From Acanthaster planci (Eukaryota > Echinodermata > Asteroidea > Valvatida > Acanthasteridae), in the NCBI RefSeq assembly GCF_001949145.1, contig NW_019091421.1, forward strand, positions 432,981 through 496,980: a DNA stretch of 64,000 nt. The letters are read 5' to 3'. The notes beneath the pieces are model-generated. The model did no database searches. It was not told where the DNA came from and was given only the letters and a program-made list of their open reading frames with translations. Of this stretch, positions 38,401 to 50,332 are shown in pieces. The position numbers and the translations under genes are program-made. The stretch's first letter is position 1, and each line of letters opens with the position of its first letter.

Positions 38401-40588
38401 ACATATCTTTTTGTGTTGAATGTGGGTTCCTTTCTGGTCAAAGTACATGTATTCAATCAGCAAAACGGATTTCGTTAAACTCTGTAGGCGCTCGTCCGTG
38501 TGCGAGGAAACAAAGGAATGCGAAATATGAATGTTACGGGACATTTTTCCAATTACGACAGCGGATAAAAATGGTTTGACCTTTAAAGAATTTCGAGTCC
38601 AAACGGGTCCCCGTGGATGGAGACAACATCTGAAATTGCGTAAAGGCTGTATTCAGGTACATCGATATACATGTACTTATGATTCTCACGACTAGGAGAG
38701 CTTATTAATATGCATGCAACGTGAATTAATTACATAGTTCAGCTTGCCAAGACCCGACGGTAAATGTCAAGACGTAAGTTGGGGATTACTCGAAGAAATA
38801 TCGGTCGGAAAACTCAAGTGAGTAAACATACATGTATGATTGTACGTGTATGCTGATATTTTGAATATATGTCCGTGCATTTGGGGGCTGCCAAGCTATG
38901 CCGATATTTTTGCTTCAAAACAGTAAACGATTACAGTCGCACACCTTTATAAAAAATGTCCTTGCGACCCTACAAAAACAGGGTCTTCGTGTTATATTGG
39001 GAAACATAGATACGTAGACTCAGAGACCTAAAATGTTCTGTGAACCATCTACAATGGATCACTGATCAATATTCAGATATCCATGTGAAATAAAACAGGC
39101 CTGAAGTAGGTCTTCCTGTTGATGGAAAAAACTGATTTAGTTGTAACACTTTTATGGTCTTTAAACACATTTATTTCACCTTTTCAAAAGCTCTATGTCT
39201 TTATTGCATCTGAAATGTATAAGCTGTACAGGTTTACACAACAACGCACCGAGGAACAGCTACACGTACACAGTGGCTTCAGAGAAATACATAAAAATAT
39301 TCTAACTTGATAAAATGAGCCAGTCTTTCAAGACATCTCCACATCATAAAGCACGAGAGAAGATTATTGAGCAGAAGAAAATATCAGATAACAGTTTACA
39401 TTATGAAAGAGTAATTACAAATGCAGACCAAGGCTTACTTTCACTGATGCCACAAAATTCACACGTACAGACTTTATTCAAGGCCTTCAAGTCAACATTG
39501 AAGGTGTGAAGAGGTGTGGTGCTTTATAAAATTGAGGTTAAAATTGCAAGATGTTTCGAGTTGCCATGCAAGCAAAGTGAACTGAAAGAAATTGGCTAAA
39601 GTTATCAGCGGCGCAGAAACCTTTTCTTTGATATTTGTTATCTTGAGTTGTCTCCGTCCCTTCTGATACATTTGATTTGTTCTTCTCGAAGTTTTACAAG
39701 AGGACGACTGACATCAAAGAAACAGACACGATCACTTCTATTTTAATTACATCCACAGAGCGGTACAGTTGCGCCCTCGTTTCCTTTGACTATACAGGTT
39801 TCCCTTGATGATACAGGTTTCCCGACCAATTTCAGCACAAAAAGCATTCATTGTCCTCGAGGCCTTTTCAATTTTCATACGCACTCTTTTTTTTTAATCT
39901 TCTTCATACTGTATCTATTTTCACAATTTTATTCATTTTCGTTTTCGGGCAAACAAATGCGCGTTTTATTCATTCCATTTCGTTATACAGGTAATCAAAT
40001 CTTTATTTTCAACAGTCGTAATGAAATATCCCCCGACGTTTATGAGTTAACGCAGTCAAAGATTGTTTTTTTGTCGTCGGTCATAGTCAATCAATTTCAA
40101 ACTTTAAGGGTTCAATTTGGACAAGTATGTTTGAGTAGTGCGTCCTTCTTTCCAGTACAATTCCTTTAGGCAGAACCTAAAAAACGAATCTGTTTTTTCC
40201 CTGTGCATTTATACATATTTGGTTTTTCTTTGCTGGGTAATTCACTTCAATGCAAATGCAAATCAAGCGTGTGGCAAAGATAACCAAAGGCTACAGATTG
40301 GTTTTTACATGAAAAAAAAATGTCAGTTTCAGTGCTTTATTCATTTTTTTTCTTTCCACGTTGATATGTGAAAACACAAAGCAGGGAGCATTCTGTGAAA
40401 AAGAAACGAAGTTGAATGGAAGCGTGTAGAAAATAAAGAAATTTTGTTCTTGATCATCATTTTCCTAATTTTGCTGACAAAGCTGAATGAATGAAACAAG
40501 GATACTTTGATTTTCGAAAGCTAATGTAAAGGAGCATGTCAATTGAAAACGAATTTGAATGAGCCACGCGCTGAACTGAACGATTTTT
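35450..40588. other. Intergenic region, GPCR to glycosyltransferase
   Basis: It starts with probable receptor 3' UTR (ATTAAA near 35749). A (TA)n run lies at 36119-36137. A fragment of MITE family 3 ends at 39101. Candidate poly(A) signals for the minus-strand glycosyltransferase (AATAAA read on the minus strand) are near 40336 and 39967. I see no other gene; open frames here are short and lack recognisable domains. Confidence 0.5.
39035..39101. mobile_element. MITE family 3 fragment (right end)
   Basis: GGATCACTGATCAATATTC followed by GTGAAATAAAACAGGCC matches the right end of the element at 1443-1590 (GGGATCACTGATCAAGAT and GAAACAAACAGGCC). The left end is not recognisable. Confidence 0.5.
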
Positions 40589-40872
40589 AGGGGGCATGGA
40601 AAAGTGGTTAAGGTTTGTGGCTTCCAATCGTAGGGTTGGAGGTTCGAATCCAGCTGCTAGCAGTATGTTGTGGCCCTTGGCAAGCCACTTCACCCCTACT
40701 TGCTTCTCTCCACCCAGGAGTATAAATGGGTACCAGCGTTAGCTGGGAAGCAACCTGTGATGGACTGGCATCCCCTCCAGGAGGAATAGAAATGATCTCA
40801 GTCGTTTCATGCCAAGGAAACCAGAGATAATACCGGCCTGGTGAACCAAATTGGCTCAGACCAGACTTGCTC
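40589..40872 (+). mobile_element. tRNA-derived SINE, family B copy 2, with target duplication
   Basis: The tRNA-like head has a box A-like TGGAAAAGTGG and box B-like GGTTCGAATCC (near 40640). The body has CCCTTGGCAAGCCACTTCAC and CTCTCCACCCAGGAGTA, as in the copy at 8440-8734. It is bounded by a 21 bp direct repeat differing at one base (GCGCTGAACTGAACGATTTT at about 40568-40588; GCGCTAAACTGAACGATTTT at 40873-40893), a typical LINE-mediated target duplication. It sits about 140 bp downstream of the glycosyltransferase stop codon, antisense to that gene and probably inside its 3' UTR. Confidence 0.88.
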
Positions 40873-41010
40873 GCGCTAAACTGAACGATTTTTGCCATGA
40901 AATTTACCGGGAAAACACATACTTGGCCTGTTGGTTGGTCTGAACGACATAGCAGAGGGCGTCAGATAGCGCCAGCCGTGAGGATGTGGCGTCCTTCCAG
41001 CTCGTTCCCA

Positions 41011-44000
41011 TCAGTTCATCTTCCAGTTTACCAACTCGTCCTTCTTGGCTCTCTTATAATCCCGCGTGCACACGGTCCAGGTGGGATTCAAGGCGAGTTT
41101 TGTGATATTCACTGAGATGTTGGTGTAGAGGGGGGTTAGGGTCACCCGTGCCGGCGGGTAGACCAAATTAGAGAGTCCGTCGCTCTCTAGTCTCTCATGC
41201 GCGTAATCCAGAAGGCAAACTCTGAAACAAAGACAAGCGCACTTAGATAAACATCCGTGTAGAACAAGCTGTTACCAACAGCTTTTGATATATTATTCCA
41301 AAATTAGGCACTGATGATTTCAGGCACGATATTTATTTTGTCTCTAGGGCCTGTGTGTTTGATACAGAGGTTCAGTCAGGTGGCCGAATCTGTCGTTGGT
41401 TCACTGACACCGAAACCCGCTTAATGGATGGAGCGAACCAGCGATGTGATCACTGATCGGGACCATTATTTGAGATCAGTGATCCGTCGCTGGTTCACTG
41501 ACACCAGAACCCGCCCAATGGATGGAACGAACCAGCGAGATCCAAATCCGTGTGAAACAAACAGGCTTTTACAGGCAAGGTCTCGACAACTACAGGCTTA
41601 GGCGACGATTGGTTCCCAAGCTGCTGGTTTTCAGCATGCATTCATAGTCACTGTACTGCCACACAGTATGGTAATATAGTCAACCACAGTCCTTTGCGTT
41701 TCTTTAAACGATTTTGAGGAGCTGGTGAATTTACACTACCAGCAAAATGCATTTTTTTTCATCTTGATAAACGAGAAGGCGTACAATCGTCCACTGAAGG
41801 TAAAGGTGCATAACTTAATTCCAGTACAGTTCAGGGTTCTCAGATTCTCAGGTTCATCAAATTTTGGGTGTAATTAGGACAAAAACACCTTTAAAAATAC
41901 TAATACTAAAAACACTAATACTAAAATATATATATGCAAGTAATTTCAACCCCTCTCAAAACTACCTCTTTTTGTTCTTTGGAGCACTCTTGTGGTGTTC
42001 AGCGATGACGTTATAGAATCCTGTTACTCCCCAGGGTCGGGTCTTGAAGAACCCGTGGGCTTGGATCCGAATCAAGATGTCGTCATCCTCGCCTCCCCAT
42101 CCCCAGTAGGCGTTGGGGAACCCGTTGAACTTCTGTATCTGGGAGCGAGTGAAGCCAGTGACTGCGCCAAAGAAAAAGCTATACTGAAGCCTGAAAAGGA
42201 GACAATGCAACTGATGTGACTTCATAAAGCTCAGTTTGTTTCGGAATTCAATTTTCATTACATTGAAAGGGATGTATACGGTATCTCGCTGTAGGGATCT
42301 ATGGAACGCTGCATCGATTCTTAGTAACTAAAACGGTATTCATTTTAAAGTATTTTTTTATATTTTGCCTGGCACCTACAAAAGGAATCATTTCGTAGAA
42401 AAGTTCCATTTTTCAAAATTGTATTATTGGATTTTAATCGTTTTACATCAACTGTGCATGTATTTGGTTAAAATTTGCCGCATGGTTTCCAATTGTACAG
42501 AAACTCGTCACGAATTTAGCGGTCGAATGAACCTCAAATATGATGTTACCTAGAGCATTTCCGTCTTTTCGTAAGACACATCCAGACCCCACTATACTTT
42601 GGAATGCATCATCTGGATTTGTCTATTTCTAGGCCCTGGTGTTCCGATTAAGATTCAACAATGTCGCTCTCTCTTCCGAGAAGTTCTGCGCCTTGTCACT
42701 TACCCGTACCCCAGTTAGATACACTTGAGAAAAAAAAACGCACTTACTTGTAATTCCATCTGTCAGCGCCGGAGATGAAATGTCTGGGCATGTGACTACA
42801 TCCATAATAATTGGCGTTATTCAGAGGGAGGTGATCCACGTCATGGAAGATGAAGCAATCCCAACGACTGAAATTGAGGGCTTGTTGGAAGCCAACATTC
42901 ATCAACATGGCACGGTTAAAATCCAACCCATTGGCCTGGAATTTAATTCGGTACATTTATTGATAGGTCTATTACGAAAGGCTTGTAGTAACATCCCGTA
43001 TATATTTTCAAAAAGTGAAGTATATGTCTTCGAAGTCCGTTTTGGGATATACATTTTTTTTCGACTTAGGCTGCATCCGAAACTGTTGTCTAGAGCTACG
43101 TCTAGGTCTTCGCTCCATTGGAAATGCGTGGAGACGTGCAGACAATAGACCTAGCCATAGCTCTTGAAGCCCGTTTCGGACACGGCCTTAGTTTGTACGA
43201 GATGTATTTTTCCAAAGTTCGTTTGTTTGAGGCATACATTCTCTAATGAGATCTATATGTAGAAACATTGTTTCCATTTTTGGAAACAAATCGTTTTTAC
43301 TAGATACTATTGATGAAGTTTGTATTTTGGAGATGTATTTTTTCGAAGTTAATTTTCAGGAGATATGCATTGTCATGTTTGGATTCATTTCTCACAAAAA
43401 CAAAATTCAAAAAATATAACTCATAAAAACGAACTTGGAAAAATATTTCTCGTAAAAACGACTTGTTTCCAGAAATAGAAATTACGTTTCTATTTATAAT
43501 TTTACGGGAACGAACTGAAGAATATATATCTTGAACAAACGAACTTGCGAGCGTACAAACGAACTTCGAAGAAATATATTTCACTTTTTGAAAATACATA
43601 ATTGACAGCACTCCGGGCTTTCACAGTATGTATTTCTATTTTAAAGTAGCGCACTGTAACATGAACAAGATTGTGTGGAAAGAGTGAGAACTGAAGAAAA
43701 TCATTGTATGTTTTGGATTGGGCCAACTTGACCGAATTCAGATGGATGACCATGCATATAAAGAAACAAAATTCCACTGTTTAGGAACCAGTCTTTACAG
43801 GAATTGATTCTGAGAACGTGAGATGCATGTAACCTTTTTATCCCCGTGAGATCGAGCTGATAGCAAGACCGAGCACAGTGTCCATCATAGATGCAAAGGG
43901 TATGCAATGGCAACTAGGTCACCGGTGATGCAACGAGAGTTAAGTGGGGCGTAACTTCACTCACGAACTTATGTTACTCTGTGAATCGATACCACCCAAA

Positions 44001-47000
44001 CCGTATCTGCACACATCAAATTAATCAAAACAAATTTGACGTACAGGTGTGTCACAGATAACTCTCCATAGTTCCCGGCGTCAACCTTTTTCGTTAGGTT
44101 TAGCTTTTGGAGAGATACAAGTCATGCACTTGAAGTGGAGACTAGAACTATACCCAAGATGTAATGTTTAACTTAGATATTGACTTCAACGAAAAGTGCA
44201 AGCACGGCGTGTTCTCGTTCTAGAATTGGTAGCCTAGATATTCTAGTTCAAGAAGTTCTTTCAATCTTACATTAACTGAACTAAGTCAGTTTCCAATAAG
44301 AGGTTTCTATAATGCACCATAATGTAATTGGTGTCCGTTTTGAAGGAGACCGCATCATGGGATCGAGGGAAGCAGTGACGCATCCGCTGCGGGACAGGGA
44401 GAGTCAGCCTAGACATGTTGCCCTTTTTTTATTGAACTAAAAGGGAAATGGGGATTCTTTTACGATTGACAAATATTTGGACATTTTTCCCCCTGGACCT
44501 ACGACCTGGATAGCTATACTTATGGGAATCGACACTCAGGCAACCCCTTTTAACACACTGTGAACAGCCCTGTCCTTTTCGCCCTATAACTCGGGAAGCA
44601 GGCTGGAAATTTTGCTACGGGTGAACGGCGATAGTTGTTCACGTGTATAGAAATAACTGTTGTAAAAAAGCCTTCATCCAAAACCAGTATGTTCATGCCA
44701 GTAATCAATAGAATCGATAACTAAGTCGAATGCTTAGGAATGGTCCGAAAATATCATGCAAAAAAGCAGGATCAACCTGTCTTTCTTGAGTCTATTCAGT
44801 TATACGTGTACTTCTCATTCTGCTGACCATTTAACTGATATCTTACGTCAGCCGGCTTTTTTTTAAAAGATACTTTGAGCAGGTGTAAAACCTATCTGTT
44901 CTTGATATGGATGCATAATGCCCTATAACTTTTTTTACACTCGAACTGTGCATGAGCGCTCGACATTTTGGTCCACTTACCCACGTATTCTTCGAGAATA
45001 TCCATTAAACTGCTTGTAAACCTGCAGGTAAGATGGCAAAACCACCTACCCTACTCGTTTCATGTATCTGACTTCAATACTTGCATACCTTTCAAAGATT
45101 TATTGACCCGCTAAAACAGGTTGACAGTCATGGTTGTGTGTGTCGTTACTGGTGGTAACCGAGGATGGATTTTTGGCAGAGATGAATCACAACGTCAGGT
45201 TGTGATTTTCCCTCCATTTATCGTGTCTTAGGTACCGTAACCTGGATGTGTGAGGTTTAGGGAAGAAGCCAACAACCAGGAGAAGCGAGAAACGAAGATG
45301 AACCACAATAACAACAACATTGAGTGAAGATGTACTGCACGGGAACAGTGAGAGAACTGAAGCATCTTGCTTTGTCAAATATGGCTAACAATGAAACAAA
45401 TAGCAAGTTTGAATGGCTGGCCCAAGTCACTTTAAGATGAAACAGGGGTCGCTTACACGTAATCGACACAGAGGATTCTAGTAATGCCGTACACGTGGGA
45501 TCGAGGTGGATGAATACATTTCTAAAAATACACAAATGCATCTCACCTGCTCGATAACGTAGATTCCAAACTCAAGTTTCTGTCGTTTTAGAAATGGTAC
45601 GATGTTTCTCAGGAAAATTGGCAGTTGATAAAATCTATCTCTAAATGGAACAATAATTGCCACCTGCGAATAAATGAAAATAACCACACTGTTGATTACT
45701 GATTCGGAGGGAAAAGTGTTCCAGTCTGTTTTGACTAACTTCACGTGAGGAAATCTTTTACATAATAATGCAAGAAAACAAATTGTCATTTTTAAGAAAA
45801 GCAATCTTCAAGCAATTCAAAGATAATCACAATTGACAGGAAACAGCCGTGCTGGAGTTACTTGTCTATAATGACTGAAAAAAAATATGCACGCGCTTAT
45901 ATAAATGCAAGCCGTTAGCTAGCGGTTATAGCCTCTTCACATAGACTTATGTTATATTGCAANNNNNNNNNNNNNNNNNNNNNNNNNCAGGTAATTCGGA
46001 TGGATTAGCAGACGGGAACCATCTAAACTGCATACCTTCCATCGTGGATGGCACTTTGCTGGTATCCAGTGTCCTCCAGATACATAATAATAATCATCAA
46101 TTAATATCCCCTCCGAGAGTGCGTCGGAAACGGTCCTATGCGGCTGTTTCCTTTCTGGTCGTCGGCCACCATGTGCAGCGTCAGCGTAAATGGACCGCAC
46201 CAGGACGTTGTCTGTATGGAGGTGCTTTCTCACAAAACTTGTGGATGTTCGTAAGATTTCCTCTTCAGCGTGGTAAAGTTCGGTCCAGTTCATATATAAG
46301 GTCACATTGCCGTCTACAAAGATGAAAATAATTAGGAAGATGATATTATACTATCCGAAAATGGTTGAGATCTGTAGGTTTAGGCCTAGTCTGAATAAAG
46401 GCAGGAAAACGGTTAAACATGAAGAATCGTGCAAAATAAAAATCCTTTTTTATTCCTCGATGTATTCAACCGATGACCACAACCGAATTCAGTGGTTACG
46501 GCTGCCAAACACGACCGGGACTGCGCGTTATTTCGTCGCTACAATGGCTATGTGTGGAGAAAAAAATTCAGAAAATAAATCACTGACTTACTTTAAACTA
46601 CTTACCCGATCCAGCAAAATCATTCTCTTCGCAAATTTCATCAGTCTCGCCATACCTGATATCTGTGTAAAAACACAAAAAAAAATATTAGTGGAAACGT
46701 AACAATCCTTTTCATGCCCAGAGCGAGCATGGGATGGATAGCCGAGTTCGGGGGGGGGTGGAATCTTTCTCCTCAACTAGGAAATGGCTCTTTTTTCATG
46801 CTTATCCTTAACCGAATGTACCAAATCAAATCAGTGCTTGTACAGGTGCGCGTGGACGACTTCAAACAGGGTTGATGGACCGTTTACACAGCAAACGTCT
46901 ATAAAGAAGATGTATGTTAGTGGTCTGGTTTTAATTTCCTGCCGGTGCTTCCCCAGATCCATCATGTTCTGGCCGTAAGTCGTCAAGTTGGTCTTGCATT

Positions 47001-48253
47001 TACGACCAATGGTTGACTTGCGAGATTCTTCAAGTGAATTGTATCGCGACAAATGTCCAGAGACGTGTTGAACATCTTGGCCCCATTCTGTAATATTTCT
47101 TGGTGGGAAGCGACTGCGGTCAGACACCGGAGAAAAAGAAAATCAGTTTGGCTTATTTCATTATATTTTCTCTTGGACTTAACGTTATAGTGATGTAGCC
47201 TCGAAGAGAAGGATTTCAGAATAAAAAGGCGAGTCAAAGTGTGTATGAATTTCCCTTCACGGTCCTTCCTAACAGTATTGTAACCTTCTGACTTTTTAGT
47301 TCTCAACCTGTTTTTGTGACTTTTGATCAATGATGATAGATATTATTTTGTTAGTTGTTCTCAGTCAAGTAGCACAGAGTCATTCCTCATTTGCACAGTA
47401 AATTCACGGAGTGTGCGTATAAAATCAGACCGAGGATTGTTGAGAAAGTGTGAACAGTATGATGCATCACCTTGACTACGTATTGATACTCTTTGGTTGG
47501 GGTCATAAGCGAGGTCAATGCTTCTGCGCAATCGGTTCAGCCAATCAGATAAGCGGTATCCCCCACCATCTTGTTCGACACCTGAGGATTATAAAGCAAA
47601 AATAATCAAGGGAATGATGCAAAGTATAAAAGAAAATGCGTGTTTCCGTTAACTTGTGCACTATTAGCACACTCACTATGTTCTCTCACACTTTATTTAC
47701 TAAATAGCTTCTTTTTCAACAATTAGAATATTTCACAGCATTTATTGATTGATGTATCGCTACTTTTTTGAAATCGCCTTTTCCGCCCCAGGGATTGAAT
47801 TACCGAAATTGGTTTTGTTAGGAAATTTTGTTCAATTCGGTATGGACGCACTTTTACATTTGATCCGAGAACACAATGGTCAAAGTTGCCAACCAGAAAA
47901 CCTGAAAACATTTGGATAAGACTCACCATCAACACGCGTCTGGGGGGCAGGGGAATGGCCCCGCCCCCCTATAAAATAATGACAAAAATAGGGGGAGCCC
48001 ATGAAAAGGAGGAAAGGAGTTGTTTTTATCTCACCACAACGATTACCTGCACCTAGCTGTGTTCAACCTACATTTAATCTCCAATCTTACCATACTTACT
48101 GTCCATGGACTTCCAGAGAACGCTGGTCGATACAAGTGCACAGGCTACCAAGGCCCACATCAGTACGATCAGAGTTTTGTTCATGGCTAGGGACTTGAGG
48201 GTACAACGGTACCTGATTGACCGAGGTAAGCAGTTAATGAGCAGACTCATCAT
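41011..48253 (-). CDS. Beta-1,4-galactosyltransferase, B4GALT5/6-like
   Basis: Type II Golgi glycosyltransferase of family GT7; B4GALT5/6 in vertebrates make lactosylceramide. Minus-strand exons in order: 48091-48253, 47471-47581, 46606-46662, 46036-46313, 45547-45663, 42748-42935, 41966-42190, 41011-41221; all phases agree, giving 449 residues. One membrane anchor lies at about 28-46, then a stem. Catalytic motifs: GGHW...PRWK, PFRDR (209-213), FNRA (248-251), metal-binding DVD (274-276), NYYGC, NGFPNAYWGWGGEDDD (327-342), SDGLSNL and LYTNISVN near the C-terminus. HDVDH, MPRHF and FFG favour the B4GALT5/6 branch. Exon 1 has two in-phase donors 9 bp apart (after 48100 or 48091); the second matches the alternative exon at 50.4 kb. 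The N gap (45963-45987) is intronic. GalNAc or glucosylceramide use cannot be decided from sequence. Confidence 0.93.
41348..41567. mobile_element. MITE family 3, copy 2, with duplicated core
   Basis: Starts GGCCTGTGTGTTTGATACAG and ends GTGAAACAAACAGGC, as in the element at 1443-1590. The core, GGTTCACTGACACC...AATGGATGGA...GAACCAGCGA, is present twice (about 41395-41450 and 41488-41550), separated by GATCACTGATCGGGA. It lies in the last intron of the glycosyltransferase gene (41222-41965). Confidence 0.65.
42990..43610. repeat. Nested inverted-repeat (fold-back) structure in glycosyltransferase intron
   Basis: The outer arms share TATTTTCAAAAAGTGAA followed by TTCGAAGT (left about 43003-43040; right, inverted, about 43556-43600). 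Inner arms share GAGATGTATTTTTCCAAAG (about 43200-43220) with its inverted form near 43430-43450, and GGAAACAAATCGTTTTTAC (about 43283) with its inverted form near 43456-43475. The structure spans about 620 bp and contains a separate small MITE (43069-43187) in its left arm. Confidence 0.65.
43069..43187. mobile_element. PIF/Harbinger-like MITE (119 bp)
   Basis: The terminal inverted repeats are imperfect: GGCTGCATCCGAAAC at the left and GTTTCGGACACGGCC at the right, with TAGAGCTA/TAGCTCT continuing the symmetry. TTA lies directly outside both ends (43066-43068 and 43188-43190). A 3 bp TTA duplication is characteristic of the PIF/Harbinger superfamily. It has no coding capacity and is inserted within the larger fold-back structure. 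Confidence 0.75.
45963..45987. other. Assembly gap (25 N)
   Basis: A run of 25 N lies 48 bp into an intron of the minus-strand glycosyltransferase gene. The flanking exon (46036-46313) is complete and in phase, so the coding model is unaffected. The true gap size is unknown. Confidence 0.99.
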
Positions 48254-49149
48254 CGACACAGTCGGTGGTTTGGCTATCTAATGCCCAGGTTTTATTAGAA
48301 GACTACCGGAGGATGATACCCCTCAAAGCATGAGATCGTTACTTGTCCACAGACGTCCAGGAATCCCAAAAGGACAACAAATGCTTCAAGACGTTCTGTG
48401 AGACCTTGCACCCCATATGGTGAAATTATCCTCGATACAGAGTGAGTTTTTGCAGCACACCACAAAATATTACCTGGGCATTTTTACAAAGCTTAGAAGG
48501 TACTAGTGAGTTACGTTAAAAGCATCCATTTTAATCAAACAAATCTGGAACAGGGTGCAACACGACAGAAAGAGTGCCATCTAGTGCGGTGAGGGCCAAA
48601 CGACGACAAGCTTCCACTCAGCGTAGACAAGACGGTCATCAGCAATCCCAAACTGTGGCCAGAAGTCCTCTGTTAAATCATAGATTCACATCATCTCGTC
48701 AGGGATTCCATGAACCTAACCACACAATCCTTCCTATTGTTTCTGACTTCAAGTTAGCACGTAGTACACTGACGTTGACTCGAAACACATTTCTTATTCC
48801 ATGACGGAGACATTCGGATTCCCAGTGATTCAACAAAATGGTGTGCGCTTATGTGACCGTGAGAATCAATGACCACGTAGCAGAAGAATGTCCTTAATCA
48901 AAGAGCAAAGAAATATTACGTAACATTTACAAAGACGAAAGGTGGGTCCACAATAGGACAACAATGCCGTTTGTGGCATTTTAAGAAGCACGGCGAGGCC
49001 ATGCGGTGTAAAATCTAAGAATTAGTTCGTCTTCAACATTTTCTGCTTGACTTCCTGTGTTTTAAATGAAGAAAAATTCGGCTGGATACATATGGATGAA
49101 ATCAACATTAGTGTAAAGCGCAATCGGCAAGTTAAGCTGCAGTATTCTT

Positions 49150-49419
49150 TTTATCATTATTTATTTCTGGTAATGACACCAAGGATTCCTCAAAAGCACC
49201 CTCGGCATTGTAGCTCACAAGCCCGAAGATAGAAACCCGTAGAGAGGAGACAATGAGAAGCAGTTACAGTTTTAGAGGTGGGAGGAAAACCCCAGAGGAA
49301 TATTCTGGGTAAAACCCACGGAATCAGGTAGGGACTAAAACCCAATCCACATGTGGATTCGAACCCGGACCGCAGAGGTGGGAGGCGAAGAAAGAACCAC
49401 TACGCCAACCTGACTCCCC
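49150..49419 (-). mobile_element. tRNA-derived SINE, family A copy 2
   Basis: On the minus strand it has the same head (box A-like GGCGTAGTGG, box B-like GGTTCGAATCC), body (GTCCCTACCTGATTCCGTGG, GGGTTTTACCCAGAATATTC) and end (GAATCCTTGGTGTCATTACC) as the copy at 3211-3490, and ends in an AATAAATAATG tail. It lies between the two alternative first exons of the glycosyltransferase, in the same orientation as that gene. Confidence 0.82.
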
Positions 49420-50274
49420 ATTCTAGTCACAGATTCCAAACCAATTGTCAATGAATCCTCGGACACCTTTTACCGACTTCCCGTTCTGTGCCTCATACAT
49501 CTACAATGGTATGTTTTCCTTCCTTCGTTGTACAACTGAACAACCAATCGCTGAGGAATAAGACTGGTCATTGTTCTTCTACTTATTAAATAACTTGATG
49601 TTACGTCAGCCACCGAAAAAAATATCTCCATTCACACTTATAATTATGAAAATATGCAATGAAATTGACGTGAGTGGGGTTTGCGTTCACCAGGCACTAT
49701 GCCGCTCTACCAAGTGAGGTATCCAACCTTATATTTTTGTCAATAGTTTTGTTCGGGATATTAGTCAAAAACCTTGTGATTGGTTCCCCTCCCAAAAAGT
49801 TCCCAGATATCCATATGAGTGCAGTTCAATACCAGGTTAATTAGCTACTTGGTATCTACTGGACCGCATTTGAAAAGCGGTCTAGTAGATACCAAGTGGC
49901 TAAAAGTAACGAACCAAATATACTGCAGGTCGGTCGGTCTTTCCTCGTGTTTTGGTCCGTGATCTCTTAACCAATACCCCGTTTGAGCAAAACAAGGATG
50001 ATGCAGAAGTATGATATCAGTTGCCTCTTCAAGTCTGGCATAATCAAAAGGGGAAAACAGAATGCATGCTTTATTCACAGATGGACATGCTGGGGAGATG
50101 TAATTGGTGATCCTTTATTTCTTGTTTTGTTTGGTTTGGTCGGGAGTGGAGTATTGTACAGTTTGAAACATTGACAACTGTCGGTGGCTGCATGCATAGG
50201 CCTAATACGGTACTCACAAAATTATACGGCACTCTCAAAACAATTAAAAAATTAGTTCCGGGCTGTCGGTCTAT

Positions 50275-50296
50275 TCTTTCTCTCTCTCTCTCTCTT
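50275..50296. repeat. (TC)n microsatellite
   Basis: A run of alternating T and C lies about 40 bp downstream (in minus-strand terms) of the alternative first exon's donor site. On the transcribed strand it reads GA. Confidence 0.9.
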
Positions 50297-50332
50297 CCTA
50301 TATAGCCTACACAAAATATCTGTTGATCTTAC

